Of a stretch of 5,955 nucleotides of DNA, positions 1 to 5,955 are shown one piece after another; the first letter of the stretch is position 1; each line of letters opens with the position of its first letter. Location of the stretch: positions 1 through 5,955 of the forward strand of contig CAKXAF010000091.1 of the NCBI GenBank assembly GCA_934869045.1, in the 5' to 3' direction. The notes under the pieces are model-generated. The model saw only the letters and a list, made by a program, of their open reading frames with translations. It was not told the origin of the DNA and ran no database searches. The position numbers and the translations under genes were made by a program. Origin of the DNA: an uncultured Nitrososphaerota archaeon. Its GTDB lineage: Bacteria > Bacillota > Clostridia > Oscillospirales > Ruminococcaceae.

Positions 1-894
1 GGCTTCACCATCCGTCAGACCAGAGGAGACCGGGTCTTCCTGGCTGTCAACTATCTGGTTTTGTGCATCGTCTTCGTCCTGGTGGCATATCCGGTGCTCT
101 TCATCCTGTTTGCATCGGTGTCGGACGCGAAATTTGTCAATTCCGGCGCGCTGCTGCTTTGGCCAAAGGGCTTCCACATCTCCGGCTACCGTTATGTCCT
201 CCGGGAGCAGCGGATCTGGATCGGCTATGCCAACACCATTTTTTATGCTGCGGCCGGCACGGTGCTGGGCCTGGCGGCTTCCCTTTTGGCAGGATTTTCC
301 CTTTCTACACCGACCCTTCCCGGACGGAAGATCTTTATGGCGCTGATGGTTTTCACCATGTATTTCAGCGGCGGCCTCATTCCTTCTTATTTAGTCGTCA
401 AAGGCCTGCATCTGCTGGATTCCCGAGCGACCATCGTCCTTCTGGGGAGCGTCTCCGTCTACAACATCATCCTGATCCGCACCTTTTTCCTGAACACCAT
501 TCCAAAGGAGCTGCAGGAGGCCGCCTCAATCGACGGCTGCGGCTATGGGCGCTTTTTCTTCCAGATCGTCCTGCCGCTGTCCAAGGCCATCATTGCGGTC
601 ATTGCCCTCTACCTGGTGGTCGGCTACTGGAACTCCTACTTCACCGCCCTGATCTACCTCCAGGATTCCTCCAAAAAACCGCTGCAGCTCTTTCTGCGGG
701 AGATCCTTCTGGTGAGCACCCAGAGCATGCAGCAGCAGACGGAAAATGCGGAGGCGATGGCGGAATATCAGCGCCTGCTGGAAGTCATCAAATACGCTGT
801 CATTGTCGTTTCCACTCTTCCGGTCATGTGTATTTATCCATTCCTGCAGAAATATTTCGTCCAGGGCGTTATGATTGGCTCCCTGAAAGGCTGA
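1..894 (+). CDS. Carbohydrate ABC transporter permease, LplC/YtcP-type (5' end outside window)
   Basis: Integral membrane subunit of a CUT1-type sugar/oligosaccharide importer. The frame is open from base 1, so the TTG at 61 is internal and the true start lies upstream; 297 residues are visible. Hydrophobic segments fall at about residues 14-40, 78-101, 111-132, 143-159, 196-210 and 265-286, giving the six-helix MetI-like permease fold. The cytoplasmic EAA loop that docks the ATPase is clear: EAASIDG at about 173-179, with the conserved LP at about 191-192. The C-terminus (YPFLQKYFVQGVMIGSLKG) is a hallmark of the LplC family, so the 3' end is intact. Only a few N-terminal residues should be missing. 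The binding protein follows 61 bases later on the same strand, so they are probably co-transcribed; the partner LplB-type permease is expected upstream. No ATPase is seen. The family call is firm; the sugar is unknown. Confidence 0.95.
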   Translation, partial: GFTIRQTRGDRVFLAVNYLVLCIVFVLVAYPVLFILFASVSDAKFVNSGALLLWPKGFHISGYRYVLREQRIWIGYANTIFYAAAGTVLGLAASLLAGFSLSTPTLPGRKIFMALMVFTMYFSGGLIPSYLVVKGLHLLDSRATIVLLGSVSVYNIILIRTFFLNTIPKELQEAASIDGCGYGRFFFQIVLPLSKAIIAVIALYLVVGYWNSYFTALIYLQDSSKKPLQLFLREILLVSTQSMQQQTENAEAMAEYQRLLEVIKYAVIVVSTLPVMCIYPFLQKYFVQGVMIGSLKG

Positions 895-905
895 CTTCAG
901 TTCCT

Positions 906-926
906 GCAGATGCGCTCTGCGTCTGT
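906..926 (+). other. Possible intercistronic stem-loop between permease and binding-protein genes
   Basis: Bases 906-914 can pair with 918-926 around a 3-base loop (CTC). This gives about nine pairs, three of them G-T wobbles. No T-run follows, so it does not look like a terminator. In transporter operons such hairpins can protect or set the ends of the binding-protein mRNA, which is usually needed in excess over the permeases. That role is inference; the stem is modest and could be chance. Confidence 0.3.
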
Positions 927-943
927 CCACATATTTCTATTAT

Positions 944-950
944 GAGGTGA
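944..950 (+). promoter_or_regulatory. Ribosome binding site deciding the start of the solute-binding protein
   Basis: GAGGTGA matches the 16S rRNA 3' end at seven consecutive bases. It overlaps the in-frame GTG at 947, so that codon cannot be the start it serves. ATG 953 is only two bases away. ATG 956 is five bases downstream, the usual spacing, and is the preferred start. Confidence 0.8.
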
Positions 951-955
951 ACATG

Positions 956-2662
956 ATGAAAAAAAGCTTGAAAACCCTGGCGCTGTTCCTGGCCTGCTGC
1001 ACTGCTGCCGGCGTACTCGGCGGCTGCGGCGGAGATTCGCCCTCCTCCAGCACCCCATCCAGCATGCCATCTTCCGCCGCCTCCACGGGCGGGGACGAGA
1101 CTCCGGAAATCGTAAACGGAGCCTACACCACGGGACTCCCCATCGCAGCGGAACCCATCACCCTGAAGGTGGCGGTGGTCCGCATGGCCGGCGACCAATC
1201 CTCTTCCACAGCGGTAAAGCCCTACGCTAAACGTTCCGTCGAAGATACCGGCCTGAATTTCGAATGGGTAGAGCTGATTACGGATATCGAGGAGCAGATC
1301 TCCGTCATGCTGGCCAGCGGCGACGGGATGCCAGATGTGTTCCTCGGCGGCATTACCGATAACATCCTGGCGCAGAACGCCTCTCTTTTCGCAGAGCTTC
1401 AGGATCTGATTCCTGTCTATGCTCCCAACATCCAGGCGTATTATGACGAAAACGGCATCGATTGGGGCCTGATCACCAACGCAGAGGGGAAAATCTACCA
1501 ACTTCTCTCCTGCATGTACTACAGCGAACAGAGCCTGACCAATAACCTTCCCTGCATCAATCAAACCTGGCTGGACAATCTCGGCCTGCAGAAACCAACC
1601 ACCACCGACGAGCTTTACGACGTCCTGAAAGCCTTCAAAGAAAAAGACGCGGATGGCAACGGCGACGTGAATAACGAGATCCCCCTGGATTTCTCCCAGG
1701 CAGACTGGAGTGCGGGCATTGGACTCTGGGGCGTATCCTGGGGTGTGTCCGGTGTAGACGGCGACAACTTCTATCTTGTAAAGGACGGCAAGGTCTCCGG
1801 CACAGCCAATACCGATGCCTACCGCGCATATCTGGAATACTTCCACAAGCTGTACTCGGAAGGGTTGATTAACACAGAGGGCTTCTCCCAGACCGCCGAT
1901 CAGTTTAACGCCTCCATCAAAGCCATGAACTCTGGCACCTATTTCAAATGGGCTCCTCAAACCCAGCTGACAGCCAGCGCCGAAGCGGAGCAGTATGCCT
2001 TCCTTGGCAAGGTCACGGCCCCCGGCTATGAGGACGAATATGCCTTCCCCGGCAACTATGAAATAGCCGCCGGAAAGGGATTCACCCTCTCTGCTTCCAG
2101 CAAGTACAAGGAAGCCGCTCTGCGCTGGTGGGACTATCTTTCCTCCACCGATGAGCTGCGCTGGCTAACCAACCGTGGTCCTGACGGCCTTGTTGTAAAG
2201 CAGGAAGATGACGGTATCGTTTATCTTGCCAACCCCACCGACGAAGAAAAACAGGCGATCCTGGACAAAAATGACATGGCGGATGACTTCGACATCTCCA
2301 TGACCAACGCCTCCTTCTATTTGGATAACTACGGTCCGCTGATTCTCAACAACATTTCCTACCATGCACCGCGGGAAGGCGAATACACGAGCCAGGGCTA
2401 CTGGCGGCAGCTGGCTATCCGGGAGATCCAGCCGGAACTCACCCAGGGCATGTCCAAAACCGTGGTGCCCTCCTCTCTCACGGAAGAATTCACCTTCACC
2501 TGCGAAGGTCTGGAGGACTACATCAAGGCCTTCCGCGCAGAAGCGATCATCAACGGCGTCACCGATGACAGCTGGAACAAATATCTCAGCGAGCTGGACG
2601 GCTACAACTATGATTTCTATCTGGAATACTACCAGAAGAAGCTCGACGGCAATTTCGATTAA
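956..2662 (+). CDS. Extracellular solute-binding lipoprotein of a carbohydrate ABC transporter (LplA-type)
   Basis: Membrane-anchored substrate-capture subunit acting outside the cell with the permease encoded just upstream. From ATG 956 it has 568 residues, typical of the long LplA-type family 1 binding proteins. GTG 947 and ATG 953 are in-frame alternatives, disfavoured by RBS spacing. The N-terminus is a lipoprotein signal: KK at residues 2-3, a hydrophobic core, then lipobox LGGC with the lipidated Cys at about 24. A Ser/Pro/Thr-rich linker follows at about 28-45. Other family-like landmarks are a MPDVFLGG segment at about 125-132, an Asp/Asn/Gly-rich loop DADGNGDVNNE at 231-241 that resembles a calcium-binding loop, a Trp-rich stretch at about 251-263, and RWWDYLSS followed by NRGPDG at about 390-411. 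The C-terminus carries the family-like pattern INGVTDDSWNKYLSEL. A strong hairpin terminator follows the stop by 15 bases. The sugar specificity cannot be read from the sequence. Confidence 0.95.
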   Translation: MKKSLKTLALFLACCTAAGVLGGCGGDSPSSSTPSSMPSSAASTGGDETPEIVNGAYTTGLPIAAEPITLKVAVVRMAGDQSSSTAVKPYAKRSVEDTGLNFEWVELITDIEEQISVMLASGDGMPDVFLGGITDNILAQNASLFAELQDLIPVYAPNIQAYYDENGIDWGLITNAEGKIYQLLSCMYYSEQSLTNNLPCINQTWLDNLGLQKPTTTDELYDVLKAFKEKDADGNGDVNNEIPLDFSQADWSAGIGLWGVSWGVSGVDGDNFYLVKDGKVSGTANTDAYRAYLEYFHKLYSEGLINTEGFSQTADQFNASIKAMNSGTYFKWAPQTQLTASAEAEQYAFLGKVTAPGYEDEYAFPGNYEIAAGKGFTLSASSKYKEAALRWWDYLSSTDELRWLTNRGPDGLVVKQEDDGIVYLANPTDEEKQAILDKNDMADDFDISMTNASFYLDNYGPLILNNISYHAPREGEYTSQGYWRQLAIREIQPELTQGMSKTVVPSSLTEEFTFTCEGLEDYIKAFRAEAIINGVTDDSWNKYLSELDGYNYDFYLEYYQKKLDGNFD

Positions 2663-2670
2663 ACGGTTCG

Positions 2671-2715
2671 GCAAAAACCCCGCCTGTGTAGTTACACAGG
2701 CGGGGCTTTCTCCTT
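2671..2715. terminator. Bidirectional intrinsic terminator between convergent genes
   Basis: Bases 2678-2690 are perfectly complementary to 2693-2705 (13 bp, CCCCGCC against GGCGGGG at the base); in practice the innermost pair opens to a 4-base loop. Read on +, the stem is followed by CTTTCTCCTTTTT; read on -, by TTTTT (complement of 2673-2677). It lies 15 bases after the binding-protein stop and about 50 bases past the acetyltransferase stop, so it can serve both transcripts. Confidence 0.92.
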
Positions 2716-2757
2716 TTTGGAATGCAGCATATGGATTTCATGCTCTGCAAAAAACGT

Positions 2758-3534
2758 TTAAAAACTTTCCGATTCTTTCCCCGCCGGAACGGCATGCATC
2801 TCAACCCAAGCCGGATAATACCCACACTTCCGGGCTATGGATCGGGAGGCGATGTTCCCTGCCAGGGTCGCGTAATACGGAATGGCGTCCCGGCGAATGA
2901 TCTCAGCTGTCAGCAGATTCACCAAATAAGTGCCCAGGCCCTCCCGCCTGTTTTCCGGCAGCACATCGATACCGATCTGCCAGAATTCCCGGGAATCCTC
3001 ACTGGCCCCGGCCAGACCGGTGATTTTCCCATTTTCATCGCAGCCTGCCACCGCCAAAACATCAGGCCGGGGCGAATCCGGACAGTACGTCAGGGCATTG
3101 GGGAAACTGGGGTTTGCATAGAGCTGTTGCACGGCGTCCCCTTCGAACCAACGCACCGGTGAAAGGCCGCTGTCCGCCCGGCGCAGCAAAAATTCCGGAA
3201 GGTATACCAGGTAAACGTTTCCCATCGCCCAGCCGTGGGGCTCCAAAATCCGATCCAGCTCCCGCATAGCCCCGTGTTCGAACCACTCTTGACCCTTCCG
3301 CCGGACAGAAGATGCCTGGACGGCTTCATGGATCGCCGGATCCGCAGAAAACACGGCGCCCCTGCCAAAACAGGCCGCATAGAGGAACTCCCGCTGCTGA
3401 AAGGGACGGCGCCCCTCCTGAACCTGAAACGGAGTCACCGTATTGGAATGTCTTGTAAAATCCCGCGGGGAGCAGGCCAAATCCTTCGCGAGCTGCATTC
3501 TCGCCATCAGCTGTACTTCGGGTTTTGACAGCAT
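2758..3534 (-). CDS. GNAT-family N-acetyltransferase with an N-terminal extension
   Basis: Predicted soluble acetyl-CoA-dependent acyltransferase of 258 residues. The C-terminal third (about 165-250) is the GNAT fold. WQIGIDVLPENRREGLGTYL, at about 185-204, contains acetyl-CoA pyrophosphate-binding motif A with R-x-x-G-x-G at 196-201. N227 and the C-G-Y-Y-P-A-W segment at about 237-243 correspond to the later conserved part of the fold. Residues 1 to about 140 form an extra region typical of an uncharacterised clostridial GNAT subfamily, with an EGRRPF motif near residues 40-45. The ORF is open further upstream to an ATG at 3618, but ATG 3534 is chosen because AAAGGAG sits five bases before it and the promoter lies downstream of 3618. 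It is a single gene with its own promoter, converging on the transporter operon and downstream of nifJ on the same strand. The substrate is unknown: a metabolite, antibiotic or protein amine are all possible. The fold call is confident, the role is not. Confidence 0.9.
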   Translation of the reverse strand: MLSKPEVQLMARMQLAKDLACSPRDFTRHSNTVTPFQVQEGRRPFQQREFLYAACFGRGAVFSADPAIHEAVQASSVRRKGQEWFEHGAMRELDRILEPHGWAMGNVYLVYLPEFLLRRADSGLSPVRWFEGDAVQQLYANPSFPNALTYCPDSPRPDVLAVAGCDENGKITGLAGASEDSREFWQIGIDVLPENRREGLGTYLVNLLTAEIIRRDAIPYYATLAGNIASRSIARKCGYYPAWVEMHAVPAGKESESF

Positions 3535-3539
3535 AGGAG

Positions 3540-3546
3540 CTCCTTT
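3540..3546 (-). promoter_or_regulatory. Ribosome binding site of the acetyltransferase gene
   Basis: On the minus strand AAAGGAG is followed by CTCCT and then ATG at 3534-3532, a five-base spacer. This fixes the start well inside the longer open frame. The RBS and spacer together form the palindrome AGGAGCTCCT (3535-3544), which is too tight to make a stable hairpin by itself. Confidence 0.82.
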
Positions 3547-3584
3547 CCGCGCGGCTAACTGCCTGCACCATTCACTTTCGATCC

Positions 3585-3596
3585 GCAAATATTTGC
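3585..3596. promoter_or_regulatory. 12-bp perfect palindrome at the acetyltransferase transcription start (candidate operator)
   Basis: GCAAATATTTGC is fully self-complementary. It begins about four bases after the -10 hexamer (3601-3606), so it covers the expected start of transcription near 3594. A dimeric repressor bound here would block initiation. There is no second copy in the window, and an AT-rich 12-mer could arise by chance. Confidence 0.35.
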
Positions 3597-3600
3597 CTTT

Positions 3601-3629
3601 AGTATACCATATTTCCAACCGGAAAACAA
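3601..3629 (-). promoter_or_regulatory. Sigma-A-type extended -10 promoter for the acetyltransferase gene
   Basis: On the minus strand the -10 hexamer is TATACT (3606-3601), preceded by TGG, which gives the TGn extended -10 element. A weak -35, TTGTTT (3629-3624), lies exactly 17 bases upstream. Expected initiation near 3594 leaves a leader of about 60 bases. The promoter sits in the gap after nifJ, so the acetyltransferase need not depend on read-through from it. Confidence 0.72.
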
Positions 3630-3638
3630 GAAGAGAAA

Positions 3639-3683
3639 GGCCGCCGAATGTTAAAAAAATTCCGCGGCCACGGTCCGGCAGCG
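3639..3683 (-). terminator. Probable nifJ terminator overlapping the end of the coding region
   Basis: Two alternative minus-strand hairpins share bases here. The first (3683-3663) has arms CGCTGCCG and TGGCCGCG, seven pairs including one G-T plus one mismatch. It is followed within a few bases by seven T (3659-3653), the classic terminator layout, but lies before the stop codon. The second (3669-3639) has ten of eleven pairs around a 9-base loop and is followed by the pyrimidine-rich CTTTCTCTTCTTGTTTT tract. Either could end the nifJ transcript; neither is as strong as the hairpin at 2678-2705. Confidence 0.55.
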
Positions 3684-5955
3684 CCCAGCCCCTTCCGCGT
3701 TTTCTTGTTTATAGTCTGCGGCGTTAGAGAGGCTGACCAGACGGTCGTACTTCTCGGCGGCAGTCTTTTCCGCGCTGGCGAACAGTTCTTCCGCACGGGC
3801 GGGGTTGGAGCGAGCCAGGGCATTGTAACGGACTTCGTTCATGATGAAATCCTTGTAAGCCATGGTAGGAGCCTTGCTGTCCAGGTGGAAGGGATTCTTG
3901 CCTTCCGCGGCCAGACGGGGATCGTACCGGAACAGGTGCCAGTAACCGGCGTCGACTGCCTTCTTCTCCTCATCCTGGGCATGAACCATGCCGCCCTTGA
4001 TGCCGTGGTTGATGCAGGGGGCGTAGGCAATGATGAGGGACGGGCCATTGTAGCTTTCAGCCTCAACAAAGGCTTTCAGGCACTGGTTCTTGTCCGCACC
4101 CATGGAAACCTGAGCGGTGTAGACATAGCCGTAGCTCATGGCGATCGCGGCCAGATCTTTCTTCTTCACTTCCTTACCAGCAGCAGCGAACTGAGCGATG
4201 GCGCCGGTAGGAGTAGATTTGGAGGACTGTCCGCCGGTGTTGGAGTACACCTCGGTGTCGAATACCAGGATGTTGACGTCCTGATGAGAAGCGATAACAT
4301 GATCCAGACCGCCGAAACCGATGTCATAGGCCCAGCCGTCGCCGCCGAAGATCCAGACGGACTTCTTGTTCATGTAATCCTTCTTGGCAAGGATTTCGCG
4401 GCCCTTGGTGCAGGCGTCGCAGGTGCAGCCGTCAACGATGGACTCGTTTAGCTCTTTCACAAAAGCCTGGCTGGCAGCCGCATTGGCCACACTATTGTCC
4501 ATAGTGTCCAGCCAGTTCTGGCCGGCAGCCTTCAGGTCGGCGTCGCAGTAATCAATGGCGATGAGCTCTTTGGTCAGGCGGGCAACGCTCTGGCGGATGG
4601 TATCCTGCGCCAGGAACATGCCGTAGCCGTACTCGGCGTTGTCCTCAAAGAGGGAGTTTGCCCAAGCGGGGCCGAAGCCGTACTTATTGACGGTGTAAGG
4701 GGTCGCAGGCGCGGAACCGCCCCAGATGGAGGAGCAGCCAGTGGCGTTGGCAATATACATCCGCTCGCCGTAGAGCTGGGTGACCAGTTTGGCGTAAGGA
4801 GTCTCGCCGCAGCCCGCGCAGGCGCCGGAGAACTCAAGCAGAGGCTGTTTGAACTGAGACCCTTTGAGGGTGCTGTCCTTGAATTTTTCGGCAACATCGG
4901 CCTTCTCAGGCAGATCGAAGAGATAATTGAAGTTTGCCTGCTCCTCTCTCTGGCTGTCCAGAGACTTCATGACCAGAGCCTTTTCACCCTTCTTGCCGGG
5001 GCAGACAGAGGCACAGATGCCGCAGCCGGTGCAGTCCAGCACAGAGATGCCGACAGCGAATTTCTTGTCAGCCATGCCGGTCATGGGCAGGCTCTTCAGT
5101 CCGGCGGGAGCCTTAGCGGCCTCGTCGCCGTCCATGGCAAAGAGACGGACCACAGCGTGCGGACAGACATAAGAGCAGAAGCCGCACTGGATGCAGTTGT
5201 CGGGGACCCAAGTGGGAACGTCAACCGCAATGCCGCGTTTCTCGTAGGCAGCGGTACCCTGTGGGAAAGTGCCGTCGGTGCGGTCACCCATAAAGGTGGA
5301 AACCGGCAGACGGTCGCCTTTCTGGTCGTTAACGGGAATGACGATATCGTTGACAAAATCGACCAGATCCTTGCGGGAACCGGTGGCTTTCTCGGTGGTA
5401 TCGGTATCGGCGGCGGTCTTCCAGCTCTCGGGGATCTGGACTTCATGCACGCCCTTGGCGCCAGCGTCGATAGCGTCATGGTTCATCTTGACGATGGCTT
5501 CGCCCTTCTTGGAGTAGGAAGCAGTGGCGGCATCCTTCATATACTTAATGGCGTCTTCCGCAGGAAGGATGTTGGCCAGCTTGAAGAAGGCAGATTGCAG
5601 AACGGTGTTGATGCGGCCGCCCAAACCGATCTCTTTGCCGATCTTGATGCCGTCGATGGTATAGAACTTGATGCCGTTGTTGGCGATATAGCGTTTCACC
5701 TGACCGGGAAGGTGCTGCTCCAGTTCCTCATCAGACCACTGACAGTTCAGCAGGAACACGCCGCCGGGCTTCACATCCTCAACGATGGGGTATTTGCTGA
5801 TATAGGCGGGGTTGTGGCAGGCCACGAAGTTCGCCTTGTTGATGAGGTAGGTGGATTTGATCTTGGATTTGCCGAAGCGCAGGTGAGAAATCGTAACGCC
5901 GCCGGACTTCTTGGAGTCGTAAGCGAAGTAAGCCTGGGCGTTCATATCGGTATGG
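3651..5955 (-). CDS. nifJ: Pyruvate:ferredoxin (flavodoxin) oxidoreductase, C-terminal part (5' end outside window)
   Basis: Cytoplasmic enzyme that oxidises pyruvate with CoA to acetyl-CoA and CO2 and reduces ferredoxin or flavodoxin, central to anaerobic fermentation. The frame runs through the window edge; the ATG at 5945 is internal (HTD precedes it), so about 400 N-terminal residues of a roughly 1,170-residue protein are missing. Numbering from that Met: the 2-oxoacid oxidoreductase gamma-type domain fills about 1-200. A two-cluster ferredoxin domain follows, with Cys 251, 254, 257, 261 and Cys 305, 308, 311, 315. The thiamine-diphosphate domain comes next. Cys 376, 379, 404 and 643 match the four ligands of the proximal [4Fe-4S] cluster. 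GDGWAYDIG at 535-543 and DTEVYSNTGGQ at 563-573 form the ThDP/Mg-binding motif. All visible catalytic and cluster residues are present, so the enzyme should be active. An extra C-T-C-D-A-C (507-512) and an unusual last 17 residues are noted as findings. Frequent C- or G-ending codons suggest high expression. Confidence 0.98.
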   Translation of the reverse strand, partial: HTDMNAQAYFAYDSKKSGGVTISHLRFGKSKIKSTYLINKANFVACHNPAYISKYPIVEDVKPGGVFLLNCQWSDEELEQHLPGQVKRYIANNGIKFYTIDGIKIGKEIGLGGRINTVLQSAFFKLANILPAEDAIKYMKDAATASYSKKGEAIVKMNHDAIDAGAKGVHEVQIPESWKTAADTDTTEKATGSRKDLVDFVNDIVIPVNDQKGDRLPVSTFMGDRTDGTFPQGTAAYEKRGIAVDVPTWVPDNCIQCGFCSYVCPHAVVRLFAMDGDEAAKAPAGLKSLPMTGMADKKFAVGISVLDCTGCGICASVCPGKKGEKALVMKSLDSQREEQANFNYLFDLPEKADVAEKFKDSTLKGSQFKQPLLEFSGACAGCGETPYAKLVTQLYGERMYIANATGCSSIWGGSAPATPYTVNKYGFGPAWANSLFEDNAEYGYGMFLAQDTIRQSVARLTKELIAIDYCDADLKAAGQNWLDTMDNSVANAAASQAFVKELNESIVDGCTCDACTKGREILAKKDYMNKKSVWIFGGDGWAYDIGFGGLDHVIASHQDVNILVFDTEVYSNTGGQSSKSTPTGAIAQFAAAGKEVKKKDLAAIAMSYGYVYTAQVSMGADKNQCLKAFVEAESYNGPSLIIAYAPCINHGIKGGMVHAQDEEKKAVDAGYWHLFRYDPRLAAEGKNPFHLDSKAPTMAYKDFIMNEVRYNALARSNPARAEELFASAEKTAAEKYDRLVSLSNAADYKQENAEGAGRCRTVAAEFF

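Noticed and set aside
841..910. Exact 10-base direct repeat TTCCTGCAGA at 841-850 and 901-910.
   Set aside because: Only two short copies, one inside the permease coding region and one in the gap; nothing else matches around them. Likely chance, with no sign of an attachment site or insertion.
869..1960. Long open frame on the minus strand opposite the solute-binding protein gene (363 codons).
   Set aside because: It lies antisense to a clear lipoprotein gene, its predicted protein has no recognisable domain, and long antisense frames are common in GC-rich genes. It is a shadow.
3535..3544. Palindrome AGGAGCTCCT overlapping the RBS as a possible translational switch.
   Set aside because: It can form only a 3-bp stem with a 4-base loop, too weak to hide the RBS; the symmetry follows from GGAG next to CTCC and is probably incidental.
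3535..3618. Upstream in-frame extension of the acetyltransferase to ATG 3618 (28 extra residues).
   Set aside because: The extended -10 promoter puts initiation near 3594, after this ATG, and a well-spaced RBS serves ATG 3534. The extra residues are leader sequence.
3648..4451. Open frame of 267 codons on the plus strand opposite the end of nifJ.
   Set aside because: The opposite strand encodes conserved PFOR motifs (ThDP site, cluster cysteines) across the whole span; the plus-strand product is low-complexity Val/Gly/Ala-rich with no family resemblance.
1..5955. Looked for CRISPR repeats, tRNA/rRNA genes, transposases, inverted terminal repeats, toxin-antitoxin or phage-defence genes, and riboswitch-like leaders.
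   Set aside because: None seen. The window is filled by four recognisable genes with short gaps (61, 95 and 116 bases) whose contents are regulatory hairpins and one promoter.

Overview
This is a chromosomal window from an anaerobic, fermentative Gram-positive bacterium. It is most likely a GC-rich gut clostridium of the Oscillospiraceae/Oscillospirales type. That placement is an inference from three things: a clostridial-style pyruvate:ferredoxin oxidoreductase, an Lpl-type carbohydrate ABC transporter with a lipoprotein binding component, and moderately GC-rich codon use with strong GGAGG/GAGGTGA-type ribosome binding sites.

Layout. Bases 1-2662 (+ strand) hold the end of a carbohydrate uptake operon: the 3' part of an LplC/YtcP-type permease (1-894), then a complete extracellular solute-binding lipoprotein of the LplA type (956-2662). 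A perfect GC-rich hairpin at 2678-2705 ends this transcript. It has T-rich sequence on both sides and probably also terminates the convergent minus-strand gene. Bases 2758-3534 (- strand) encode a two-part GNAT-family acetyltransferase. It has its own extended -10 promoter (3601-3629), a 12-bp perfect palindrome at the expected transcription start, and a strong ribosome binding site that fixes the start at 3534. Bases 3651-5955 (- strand) encode the C-terminal two thirds of pyruvate:ferredoxin (flavodoxin) oxidoreductase (nifJ), cut off by the window end. Its last codons overlap a terminator-like hairpin and a run of seven T.

How the genes relate. The permease and binding protein belong to one sugar or oligosaccharide importer; its partner permease must lie upstream of base 1. 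No ATPase gene is present, as is usual for this family, which commonly uses a shared MsmX-type ATPase encoded elsewhere. Sugar taken up would feed glycolysis, and nifJ converts the resulting pyruvate to acetyl-CoA, CO2 and reduced ferredoxin. The two loci look independently transcribed, so this is a metabolic link and not evidence of co-regulation. The acetyltransferase substrate cannot be told from the sequence.

No mobile element, CRISPR array, tRNA or rRNA was seen. No stretch over 300 bases lacks a gene. I found no convincing evidence of a novel multi-gene system; the findings are small-scale regulatory and protein-architecture observations.
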